Assembly: GCA_004802705.1 (NCBI GenBank)
Contig: SGPL01000039.1
Span: forward strand, 1 to 20,208
Direction: 5' to 3'
DNA length: 20,208 bases
Source: Bondarzewia mesenterica
Lineage: Eukaryota > Basidiomycota > Agaricomycetes > Russulales > Bondarzewiaceae
Below the pieces are notes generated by a model. The model was not told where the DNA came from. It saw only the letters and a list, made by a program, of their open reading frames with translations, and searched no databases. This document shows, in pieces, positions 1-9,125 of this stretch (positions within the stretch are counted from its first letter, which is position 1; every line of letters begins with the position of its first letter). The position numbers and the translations under genes were made by a program.

Positions 1-1
1 C

Positions 2-58
2 ATAGGCACGACAACGCGGCGCGCGCTGCGAGACCCGAACTCGATTGTATCAGCGTGA
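2..58 (+). CDS. 3' end of unrecognised gene X, copy 1 (partial)
   Basis: The frame is open from the window edge to a TGA at 56-58 and encodes an Arg-rich tail (GTTTRRALRDPNSIVSA). The same tail, with the same stop, ends the longer open frame at 9680-9943. Over the shared stretch there are only a few substitutions, some of them synonymous (GCG/GCT, TCA/TCG). That the frame and stop are shared is the only support for coding; the product is not recognised. Alternatively both are just parts of a non-coding repeat. Confidence 0.35.
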   Translation: MGTTTRRALRDPNSIVSA

Positions 59-237
59 AGCAAGGGTACGCGTTTCCCTGGTCATGGGAAACCACGGTTG
101 CGCCCAAAACGTTTGGCTGCATGCAAGCAGCGGACTCTCGGTGGCCGCTCGTTATGCTTCCTGGCCCATGTATCGACTGGTGCTTCCAGATGTCCCAGTG
201 GTACGTGGATCGAATACTTAGCTTCTCCCCTTTCTAG
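2..237 (+). repeat. Direct repeat R1, copy 1 (partner 9890-10123)
   Basis: About 235 bp align with 9890-10123 at roughly 80% identity by eye. Shared blocks include cccaaaacgtttg, gcatgcaagcagcg, cttcctggcccatgtatc and ggtgcttccag. Similarity stops at a ctttctag / ctttccag motif, beyond which the two loci are unrelated. The repeat covers the end of gene X and its downstream flank. Short ORFs inside it are not convincingly coding, because most differences would change amino acids. Confidence 0.8.
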
Positions 238-558
238 GAGATGGGATCTATTTCGTAAGGGGTCGACTTCGTAGAAGCTGGATGTAAAGGATGAGATCAC
301 TCCCAACTTACTCGCGTCATCCGAGGGACTGCGCCTGAGCCAGTGATACGAAAAATAGACAATCCGATGTGATGATACTTCAAACAATCGATTGGAAGCA
401 CGTACCGCCCTTGATCTATCAGACCCGGTTGCGGAATACTTGCTGTAGAAAGGTGGAGTCAAAGTGAGTCGTAGTATCCCTTATTTAATGGGAGACTTTT
501 GAGCGGTCATCCACTGTCGCACCCCCACACACTACCCACACACCACTCACCATACGCC
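238..558. other. Intergenic, no gene seen
   Basis: I see no convincing gene. A 126-codon minus-strand ORF covers 82-462 but has no recognisable motif and overlaps the R1 repeat. The last 50 bases are C/A-rich (repeated cac/acc) and could be the promoter or leader of the small ORF that follows. Confidence 0.4.
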
Positions 559-856
559 ATGGCCGAACCTATGACTTTCATTCTACAAGCAGCTAAACGG
601 TACTGTGCGGTGATCAATGGAGTTCGCTACGTCGGCGACCTTAAGGATAATCGCAAGAGCACAACGGTCAGTAGCCCTCACCGATATTTCCTCCCTCTCT
701 CTAATCATTAAATGTAACTCAGATTTACGGCGAAACTTATTACAATTTGTCATTCCTGGATCGTCAGATGCCGATTGCGGTGCGTATACTTGAGAATGCG
801 TAGGTTGCACAGTTTTTTTGGTCTTACCCATCACGCTGACGTTCTCACAGGCCTGA
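559..856 (+). CDS. Possible small three-exon gene, 56 residues
   Basis: ATG at 559 lies in a good context (cgccATGG). Exon 1 is 559-666 (36 codons). A 56-bp intron (667-722, gtcagt...actcag, pyrimidine-rich middle) joins in phase to exon 2, 723-779 (IYGETYYNLSFLDRQMPIA). A second intron, 780-850 (gtgcgt...ctcacag, with a CTGAC branch-like site about 10 bases from its end), leads to one codon and TGA at 854-856. If intron 2 is retained the frame ends a few codons later (VRILENA). There is no signal peptide or known domain. The support is that two credible introns preserve the frame; no relatives are known to me. Confidence 0.35.
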
Positions 857-1437
857 CGGCGTCGAAAGAACCAATGCACCGCCATCTAGTTCTTGATTTT
901 GTGTTTCTGTATTTTTAGGACAACATGTTTGATATCGTGTACTTTAGCAGGTCGCAGTGAGGCCGAATGATAGGATCCGTATCACCCCTAACTTTATCCT
1001 TTTACCTTGCAAGGCCTTTCTAACCCGACAATATATGTAAGAAAATTGCAGAAACAAAATAGACTAAAACAAATTGTATGTGAAAGTGCTTACTACGTTC
1101 AATGACTTTCAAGATTGAGCTACTAGAGTCCTGCCAAGCGCACTAGCGACTCCGTGATGAGCGGTAAAGTATCTTTCAACGACCCTCTGCCCTCCGTGCG
1201 TCAGACAGGAGGATCCTGAGGCACGAAGGTTGACGAGTGGCTACTCTGCCTCTGGGAGACTATTAGTAGCGGGAGTACGGAGTACAGACCACGGTCATGT
1301 GATTGAGCAATGAGTACTGCTGGCGAGTTGCCCAATTAGGGTATAACACTAATGTACTATTTTACAACGATAACAACCGTCATAGTTACGACCTGTTACG
1401 GCTCAACGCCGTCGGCGCTTCCGGAGTTCTTATCGAG
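857..1437. other. Intergenic, probably including kinase-gene promoter
   Basis: No ORF or splice pattern in this stretch looks like a gene. It is AT-rich around 1030-1080 and more GC-rich near 1180-1270. It separates the small ORF from the kinase-like gene and presumably includes the upstream region of the latter. Confidence 0.4.
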
Positions 1438-1444
1438 TATAAAT
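1438..1444 (+). promoter_or_regulatory. Candidate TATA box (TATAAAT)
   Basis: TATAAAT lies 59 bases before the ATG at 1503 of the kinase-like gene, a plausible fungal spacing. Support is motif and position only. Confidence 0.35.
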
Positions 1445-1502
1445 CTGGCGAGACTGAGAATTGAACGTCCCAGTGCTCTCCTTGGAGTCAGACGCTTTAC
1501 CC

Positions 1503-2842
1503 ATGGTTCCACCCGTTCCCAGTATTCGCTCTCCTCAGACGTTGCAAGAATGGCGATATCATAAGGACCAACCAAAAGGAGCGTTCCCGAGGGATATGTG
1601 GACGTCACTCGAACCCTTCTTCCTCTCACAAGGTTACATCCTGTGGAAGCCACAGTCATACGCCTTATGTCTCAGTCCACCCAACGGTGCACCACGTTCG
1701 CCAGATGGATTTGCATATAGCACACAGTACAATGATTTGAAACCGAAGACGCTGAGCTTTGACATGCTGGTGAGCCTCGATCGACTCTATGTCTGCGTAC
1801 AAGCCTTGATTCTTGTCCAAGAATACCATCCACTGCCCTGCTCGCACAATCGACAATCACGATGTCTTGATCCGCCTTATGGCTATTTGTCGAGACCGCG
1901 GTGAAAGACATCGCGTGGCTTTGTCTCGCCTCGCGACCGGTAACGACGCATTGAGGGGTGACAACCATGTTGTCCCCGTGTTGAAAGAGATCGTACACGA
2001 CGATATGACCTTTGCAGTGTTTCCGTTATTGTCGACTGGTTTTAGTGAACCTTGGTACTATCGCTTTTCTGAAGTGCTCGATGCTGTGGAGCAGATCCTT
2101 GAGGTGAGAATAATTGATGGCTTGTTCCCGGGTCTCGTGCTCAGTTTGGTCAACAGGGCATCAATTTTTGCCATGAGCGACTGGTCGCGCACCTGGTACG
2201 ACCCCCACATTCTCTCACTGATGCATCGCTCTTAAAATTCAGTAGGACATCGACGACGACAACATCCTTATCAACTGGGTCGGAGGACGAAGCCAGTCCT
2301 TCGATGATGGGAGGAAATTAACACCTTTCCGGAGCTATTTTCCAGTTCGTTACCTCTTAAATGACTTCGAACTTGCGGTTACGTTCGATCCGGATTCGGA
2401 ACCGTCGTCGAGGCTTGTGACCGGACTTCCAACTACTGGGATCCGCACTGGCAAGTATGGGAGGGAAGCTGCTCCAGAAATGCTGTCTGGAGCTCCATAT
2501 TGCCCCTTCCGCGCCGATATCTGGCAGCTGGGGACAATGTTCAAATCGTATTTTGGGGTATGTGCTATATCGTGCTTCTAATTCGTTTTTCTACACACTT
2601 TTGTTTCTCAGCACCTTGGCCATCTTTCACAATCGCTCGTCGAACTGTTCGACATGATGTGTTCAGAAGACCCGAAGTCTCGCCCTTCGGCTTCTGCGGC
2701 TCTTGAACGTGTGCGACAATTGGAACCTTCTCGTCAGACGCTGCTGTCCGAAGTTCCTGAAGTTCCCGACTCGGAGGCTCGGATAGCTCGACTTGCAGCT
2801 CAACTTGACGCTCAGATTGCTATGAGAGCAGCCCTGCCATGA
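1503..2842 (+). CDS. Divergent kinase-like protein, five exons, 376 residues
   Basis: Exons 1503-1769, 1822-2103, 2157-2195, 2246-2557 and 2612-2842 are separated by 50-54 bp GT-AG introns, all phase 0, giving 376 residues and TGA. The N-terminal 90 residues (WTSLEPFFLSQGYILWK region) resemble the leader of kinase-like proteins common in Agaricomycetes. The kinase fold follows. A catalytic-loop equivalent is H195-L-D197-I-D-D-D-N202; the usual HRDxK Arg and Lys are missing but Asp and Asn are kept. The DFG equivalent is D236-F-E238. APE is intact at 272-274, followed by a DIWQLG helix-F motif. I see no clear glycine-rich loop or VAIK lysine. The C-terminus has a SEDPKSRPS segment and a charged helix. 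No stop interrupts the exons, so it looks intact. Catalysis is doubtful; a pseudokinase or a weak, divergent kinase both fit. The start is the first ATG in the exon; an upstream exon cannot be excluded. Confidence 0.75.
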
Positions 2843-3369
2843 AAGCAATCTGGCGTGCAGCAGGGTCTCCCTTCCCTCAATTTGCGCGGTCTCCTCCCCG
2901 CTGGCCACCGCACGGACGAATCAATGCGATTTTCTTTTTTTTCCGTTCTCAACGCTTATCGAGTTGTAAATTTCAAGATTAAATTTGATACCTGAATTAA
3001 GGTGCCTCAACTGAGCAGTTTATGTTACTGCCTCTCAATTCTCATCGCGAGAAACCAATGAGTTCTCATTTGCAAACTATTGGGTATCGCAGTGATCTTT
3101 CAATTCTGCATATGTCGCTGTATGTCACGTCGCCGATCATCATATTTGCCCAATATTAGTCCGTTTTCATTTCCTCGTTGCCTTGGTTCAGCACTCAATA
3201 CACGATCTTTGCATAAGAAATCGCTTAGAACCAATTCAGCTGCCAGAAACAGCGGATCCTTTTGCGGGTTCTACAGCCAAATCCAAATGACTCGGGTTGA
3301 GATTATAGCATATTCCTTTGAATTGCAAGACTGCTCTATCGACGTTGACAACTTGAATCTCTGCCGCAC
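2843..3369. other. Kinase 3' flank and intergenic, no gene seen
   Basis: A T-rich run (tttctttttttt, near 2930-2942) follows the kinase stop and could belong to its 3' end. A 169-codon plus-strand ORF begins at 3080, but it runs straight through the gene Y leader remnant at 3370-3543 and has no recognisable motif, so I do not call it. Confidence 0.4.
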
Positions 3370-3543
3370 ATCAGCTCCGTGTGGCACGTGGCCAAGTCCT
3401 TGCAATGAACTCCCAACCTTTCGGTACTCTCAGTTTCCATATACTTGGGTACATATGCGAGTCCATCCTGCAGTCATTCTCAATATGTTTTACTACTTTT
3501 TCCTAGCTTTGCTGGACTGCAAATCCTCTTCATGGCCTGGGGA
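3370..3543 (+). repeat. Old, diverged remnant of gene Y 5' leader and start
   Basis: This stretch aligns with the leader of gene Y at 11733-11909 and, less completely, at 3699-3852. Shared blocks in order are gcacgtgg, aagtcctt/gagtcctt, cccaacctttcggtact/tccaacctttcggtact, gagtccatcc, tctcaatacg/tctcaatatg, and aatcctcttcATGGCC. Even the start codon and second codon (ATG 3532) are kept, after which the reading frame differs. It is far more diverged than the two full copies are from each other, so it marks an older copy that was lost or truncated. Confidence 0.7.
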
Positions 3544-3840
3544 GGAACCTGGATTCGCTTCTGATTATAACGAAAGGCTGTATGATTGAAAATAAAGTAA
3601 GCAAGGATCAATTGCGACGGAAAGCTCAGCATAGATTGCGAGACAACGTCGGAGACAGCCGCCGGTCTCCGCCAGTGCTCGTCGTTTGCTCCACCGCTAC
3701 TCAGGCTCCGCGCACGTGGTCGAGTCCTTACATTTTAGTAGACTTCGGCTTCCTTATTAGAGTCCATCCCTGAGGTCGTTCTCAATACGCTTTCAAACGT
3801 GGACCTAGCTTCGTTCTGCAGACCACTGCGAATCCTCTTC

Positions 3841-6800
3841 ATGGCCTTGTCTAAATCTCCTCACCTGGAGTTCATCGTGCACGTCCTCGGTCAAGAATCT
3901 CCTCCGGTGATGTCTGGATGGCCTGAACAGGTGGTGGATCTGGTCCAATCTTTCTCGGTGCCACTCCCAACGTGGACATCAAATGTAAAGTCCAATATTT
4001 TTGAGGGAAAAACAGGATCTCACTTCGAGAGATTTTAGGGCGCTTATGCGAGCATTTGCCCAGAGTTTGAAGCCGTCCAGGCGTCGCTCAAAGCCTCTTC
4101 GTCTGCGAAGTCGTACTTGCAACATTCCTTACAAGATATCCTCTCTACCGTCGCCAACCTACGCAAACAGCTGGATTACGAACTCGAATGGACGGTAGAC
4201 CCGAACCCCAAGATTTGTTACCTTGCTCAACTCTTACAGACAATCATCCCGTCTTGCATACCCGATGCGTTCCTCCTGTTCGCTTTGTTTACACATATTA
4301 CGCGTTTGTGATCTCTACTCATACATCCACACTTCAGTGAACGGCCTTACTTCGTGCTCCCAAGGCATCCATGCGCTTCTCATGAACCACTATCGATATT
4401 TTTACCGACCGCCGCTCGAGCAGCTCTTCTCGTAGTCCATCGATTGGACAAGTCTGACACTACATTTTTCCTGAACCTTGGTTCAGATGGCTCCACGTCA
4501 TCTGAGCACTCCGTTGCATCTGATAATGACTCGGATCCGCCAGACGATCCTTTTCCACGGCGTATGACCGCAGAGGAATTCGTGGCGGGACGTTATTTTA
4601 CGGACGACGAGTCAGAATCTGATCACACACCAGCTTCCTTCTATGATTCTTCCGATAGCGCTGGACTGGAGGAGACTTATGACCCTGCTCTTGAAGCTCG
4701 TATGCTATTAGAGCGTTCAGATGGCCCCATTTCCTTTCCTCTACTCTGTGTTTCCGATTTTTCAGGTATCTATAATGTGATGGCAAGTGCGCTCTATCAG
4801 AGACACGTGTGGGGAATCGCCGAACCTGTTGTAGGTCTGGCGCTCGCTAGAACATCTCATACTATACACATCGTAATCGGATGGCTTGGCGGCGACACCC
4901 GTTACGGCCACGACCTTGTGAGATCCTTCTGTTTCCCATTATTCGCCGTTTTTGATCATTCCTTCTCTTCTGCAGCCTTCCATTCACATAACGCATGCCC
5001 CATTTGGCGCCAACGCCAGTGCGCGGCTGGGCATATTTGATATAAGCGAGCCAGATTCCGCACTCACGTTTTCGGCATTTGTTGTATACCTCAGGCGCCA
5101 GTTCTTATCGATCCAAACGCAGATCAAACAAGGAACTCAAGATGTGACCGAGATGATTGATGAACAACGCATCCTTTCCTGGAGAGCAGATCAAGCGAAA
5201 GTCATCGAAGATTCTCATCGCTCTCTAAAGGAGTATGTCACAACATGGGCGAGAAGGGTAGAAGCAGGAACACATAAAAGGCACAGCCATCCTCCTTCCC
5301 TCTGCCAGACTTTCTCCGTCATCCCGCGTCCCTAATCCCTTGACCACTATCCTACTCGCTGCAGGTCGCGGTCCCCAACCATGCCCCCGAGAGGCNAGGC
5401 AACCAAATCTAGGTGAGCACGGCGATATACCCGACGGTGGCAATTCTGATGTTTTGTTAATATCGTCAGAGCAGGGAGCAAATCTTCGTAAGCGTCGGTT
5501 GTCAAGTTTGATGGATTCCAAAAGCTGAGGAAGTCCGTTTTGTGTTTCATCAGCGCCTTGGGCAGGGAAGAAGGGAAGAAGCAGAAAGCCGCCCAAGAGT
5601 AAGCATTTCTCTTCGCTGTTGCACNCGTTTGGTTTAATATCCTTCTCTAACCAGAAGAGCCAAGGGCGCAGAAGATATCGAGGACGCTAACGACTCTGTG
5701 TCGGATCTTCCTGATAAAAAGCCCGCTAGCAAGGCTGGGTAAAGCCAATCACATTATTGTATTCTGCGACACATGACTCATTTATGTGTTTGCAGTGCCA
5801 CGGAAACGTCGGTTCGCTCCAAACGGTACAGTGCATCGGAGTAAGCCTTTCTTTATTTTGCACAGAGATTTTTCATTCATGCACCTTTCGCTAGGCTTGC
5901 ATCAGGCACAGGCGAGAAGGAAACTTCCGTGGACTTTTGGATGCTTGAGAGAAGAGCATCGCGCCATGCATTCCCCCCCGCCTTGATATATTCGANCAAT
6001 GATGCATACCAGNATCTGGCCAGACGCAAATCCACTTATACAGATTTCATCCCCTTCTTCAATTGGTACGACGAGTGCACACGTTTCTATTGGCCTGAGG
6101 AATGGAATGATTTTGTATTTTTCCCCNCCCTATTCTCCCACGCATTCTCTCATCGGTGTCTTGCAGGAAGACCTACCTTATGTCGGACAGCAATATGAAT
6201 CTTTGCGTGTCGATCTGATGTCCGGCGTCAACGCTCGCAAGTCATCACTTGAGGGCGGCCGATATCCACCTGCGCTGAANCCAGACCGTTCCGTCAAGCA
6301 AGCTTTGGAATCTTACTTTCCGGATCTGATGAAGGTTGTGGCTGGAGCCAAGATCAGAAACGATACTGATCGGAACGTCCTTGAAATCGAGTTTAGACTT
6401 TCATGGGATACCTTGCTGGTCGACCTGTTTAAGCATGTTCTAGAGGAGGAAATGCACGTGGTCGCACTGTAGGTTTTCATTTTGCATCAGCCATCACATC
6501 TGCTGATCATTGAATGAGAAAGATTGGAACGCGAACTGAAGCTACCTCGGAACTCTTTGGGCGACAAGGTTGGTGAGGCTAAGAAGAACGGATCGGCCAC
6601 GGCAGAATTCTTTGACATGCTGGATCGCGAACTGGAGCTCGAAAACGAGCCATATCAGCAGCACCTGGGAACAGACATAGATATCGCGCTGNATGTCTCA
6701 AGGGCGCCTGGAGCAAACGATGACGAGAGAAACCTGTTTCATCATGCTTCTGCAGCTCGTAAGGCTATGCGCGATATATTTACTCCTTGGGTGAACGCGG

Positions 6801-8086
6801 CCGACAAGGTCTTGAACCGGATGAGAAAGGAGCCATTGACNGCCAGATGTGATGCAATCGGTCTGCTCCATATCTCGTCTTTCTTTCCTCTTGACAAGAT
6901 ACCTGGCAACAAGACCACGGTGAAAGCGAGGGTGAAGGCCTTCAGTATCATCTCCGTTGGCAACAGCCCCTCAGAACCGCTCAACAGCGATAATTCCGCC
7001 GTGTCGCTCCGTCAAAAGATGGTCGGGCGAGCGGTTGAGCCTGCAGAACCGAGCGATCTCTTCAGCTGTGCGAGGTTTGAAGTCTTTCCAATCCCGACGG
7101 CGATGTCCCTCGGCGCTATATCTCAGAGCACCACGGTAAGACACTCCGTGGACGGTTTGACGAACAAGATGGAGGAACTCGTCCTAACATCCAGGAGAGG
7201 TATATAATACAATTATTATCAGCGCTGGGGTATGTTCCATTGATTCTTCTTTACGATATTCTTCCAAGGTTTAGATTCCCGAACGCCCTCTTCTTCGTCT
7301 GGAAAATCATCAGCTGTCCGAGCGCTGACTGATTCAATGGCAACGAGAATTGCAGGGGGTGTTCCTGAAAAAGGTTTGCAAAATTACTATCTCGTGTCAT
7401 ATCGACCTCTGCAATGCTGACGCATGGATAGCCGTTCAGGGGCTCGGCCAGACAAAAAACAAACATGTACCAGGCAAGGGCACCCGGTCGGAGCCGGCTC
7501 CCACAGGATCCAAAACTAGAGGCCCGTCATTGAAGTTCGCCGAGGAAGATCTCTACCTGCCGATTCTTCTGGTTGAATACAAAAAGGATCAGAAAAGACA
7601 CGTTGTCACAGGATCCAACCAACAGCGGTTGTATTCCACCGCAGCTGTGAAATTCTTGGGCAGTGCAGGGTTATTTAACTTTCCAGTTTTCACTCTGCTG
7701 ACCGAAGGGTCTATTGGCATCGTGACGTGCACTTGGATGACTCAGGGAGGGCAGGTATGGTATCAATTTAGATTTTTCCGTGAACGCGCCCTGGTACTTA
7801 TTGATTTTGCCAATAGAGCACCCGCACGTTGGAGAGGAATGCTCGTGCATACGACATCTCGAACCCCATGGGAGCTTTTAACTTTGCCACGTTCCTTTGC
7901 ATGCTCGCGCACGTACATGCGCCAAGGCTCCGAAAAGCACTGGACAAGATCAAAGGTAAATTCCTCGATGATTTCTCTGAGAACAAGGAAACCATTCGAT
8001 GGACCATGGAGCACCAGAAGGAGGATTTGAAGGATGTACTGGCTGAGGAATCGAAGTTGTTACCGATTCACACGCATCAGGCATGA
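3841..8086 (+). CDS. Gene Y copy A: 15-exon protein, C-terminal PD-(D/E)XK-like motifs
   Basis: Exons 3841-3984, 4039-4286, 4338-4917, 4976-5232, 5365-5412, 5470-5487, 5554-5598, 5655-5738, 5796-5840, 5895-6114, 6167-6468, 6523-7199, 7269-7373, 7432-7754 and 7817-8086 sum to 3366 nt, or 1121 residues, with no internal stop. Most introns are 51-69 bp; the one before exon 5 is 132 bp and is the least certain. Residues 180-245 are Ser/Asp/Glu-rich. Residues 260-409 (exon 3 end and exon 4) include HVWGIAEPVVGLALA and a coil. Exons 5-9 form a Lys-rich, probably disordered linker (GREEGKKQKAAQE, DKKPASK) that could serve as a nuclear signal. Residues 500-870 hold a globular part with NWYDECTRFYW (546-556). 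In the C-terminus, LYLPILLVEYKK has E973-x-K975, and NQQRLY has Q988xxxY992, as in RecB/Cas4-type PD-(D/E)XK nucleases; a clear upstream metal-binding Asp was not found. Nuclease activity is therefore a hypothesis. Several Ns fall inside exons. I recall similar unnamed proteins from Agaricomycetes but no function. Confidence 0.7.
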
Positions 8087-8340
8087 AACTGAGGGACATG
8101 GTGTATCAAGTGTAGAGTGCGAGACTCCAGGAAGTCAGCACTGAGCGGATTTTGTATAATTACTAGTTGAGAGTCGATGTGGATCCCGTTTTTGTTTTTG
8201 TTTTCAGAACTGAATGTTACCGACTCATCAGCTTCAATTGATATTTAGAAAAAGAGTCTATCGAAGACACATTTGTAGCAGAACATCAGAACATTCAGTA
8301 CTCGCAGGACATGATGCAAAGCAGATGAACATCACTGCGA
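8087..8340. other. Gene Y 3' flank, copy A
   Basis: This lies between the gene Y stop and the end of the convergent Wee1-like fragment. It is nearly identical to 16116-16382; I count about two differences in the first 120 aligned bases. There is no ORF of note. A T-rich stretch (cgtttttgtttttgtttt, about 8188-8205) could be part of the 3' untranslated region. Confidence 0.6.
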
Positions 8341-9052
8341 CAACCAGAAATATTGGACGCGGTCTCTGAGAAGCATGGTCATATCAATGCTGCAACTGCA
8401 ACATCTTTCATGTCATCATCCCGTGCAAAAATTCTCTTCCCGAAATAACCACAAGGGAGACCATGCAAGCTGACCTGAAGATGTCCGTCGCCCTGCGTTA
8501 CCTTCCTTGAACGACCTGAGGGGCAATGTGCACCTTGTTGCCCTTCCGCTCAAAGCCGATCGCGCGGACTATCTGCGAGTGTGTTTCTACACCTCTAGCG
8601 AGACGTGGACGAGGCCGGAGCGAGACCATACCGAAATCCCTGATCTCGAAACGGCCTTCGCTGGAAACAAAAAAATGTTGGCATGCTTCAGTTTAATATG
8701 AATGGTTCGGCGTCGTGGAACGCGCGAAAGCCCTGTTAGTAGTTGAACACGGGTCAGCACCAGGCAATTCAGAAAACATGACTTACGTTGAAAGGGTACC
8801 CACATTCCTGCAATCCGCCAGGAATTTCCGCCCGCGCTTCTCATCCAGTTCAGGAATGGCCTTGCCATACTCCCACAGGAAATGTGCAAAATTGCCCAGC
8901 TCTCAGAGCTCGGTCTGAATAAATAACGCCTCGCCTGGCTCCCTGCTGTCGATGCATGTGAGAATGTTCGGGTGTCTAGAACTGGTAGATGCGTCGAAAG
9001 CGTCGCTTGCGAGAGATGGTGTATGATCTCGACCTTCTCTCGTAAAGCAGAA
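8341..9052 (-). pseudogene. Wee1-like protein kinase fragment, decayed (copy A)
   Basis: Reading the minus strand in pieces gives, in order, Wee1-type motifs: LREKVEIIHHLSQA; RHPNIL; ALFIQTEL then a TGA (8903-8905) then ELGNFAHFLWEYGK and ELDEKR; a 54-bp intron (8786-8733, gtaagt...taacag); FHDAEPFIL; LKHANIF; EGRFEIRDFGM; FERKGN and IAPQVVQGR; and ETASNI. These match the order in fungal Wee1 inhibitory kinases, which phosphorylate Cdc2 to delay mitosis. The frame changes several times, a stop replaces the residue after TEL, the HxDLKPAN loop has lost its Asp, and APE is APQ. The glycine loop and N-terminal regulatory part are absent; the fragment stops near the duplication's right edge. It is a dead, 5'-truncated relative and not the cell's working wee1. 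Confidence 0.75.
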
Positions 9053-9093
9053 GGTTGATTAGCCGACAACATCACTCTGACAACAACCAGATG

Positions 9094-9125
9094 AAGAGGA
9101 GGAGGAGGAGGAGGAGGAGAAGAAG
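9094..9125 (+). repeat. GGA/GAA microsatellite at duplication edge, copy A
   Basis: GAG/GGA triplets run without break and end in gaagaag. This is the last sequence shared with copy B (17145-17183), where the tract has a different repeat number. ORFs encoding poly-Arg or poly-Leu here are artefacts of the repeat. Confidence 0.9.

Larger units (their letters stand above)
3550..9125 (+). repeat. Segmental duplication, copy A (partner 11567-17173)
   Basis: A 5.58 kb segment is repeated in the same orientation about 8.0 kb downstream. The left edge is sharp: tggattcgcttctgattata is shared while the bases before it (gaacc versus agaat) are not. The right edge falls in a GGA/GAA microsatellite, beyond which the flanks are unrelated. 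The segment carries gene Y (+) and a Wee1-like fragment (-). Identity by eye is very high in the leader, exons 1-4 and the 3' flank, and much lower in exons 10-13. All eight single Ns of the interior of the window lie in this copy. Confidence 0.95.

Noticed and set aside
82..462. 126-codon minus-strand ORF
   Set aside because: It has no motifs, overlaps the R1 repeat, and is not kept in the second R1 copy.
3080..3589. 169-codon plus-strand ORF
   Set aside because: It crosses the non-coding leader remnant and the duplication edge, and the translation has no protein-like features.
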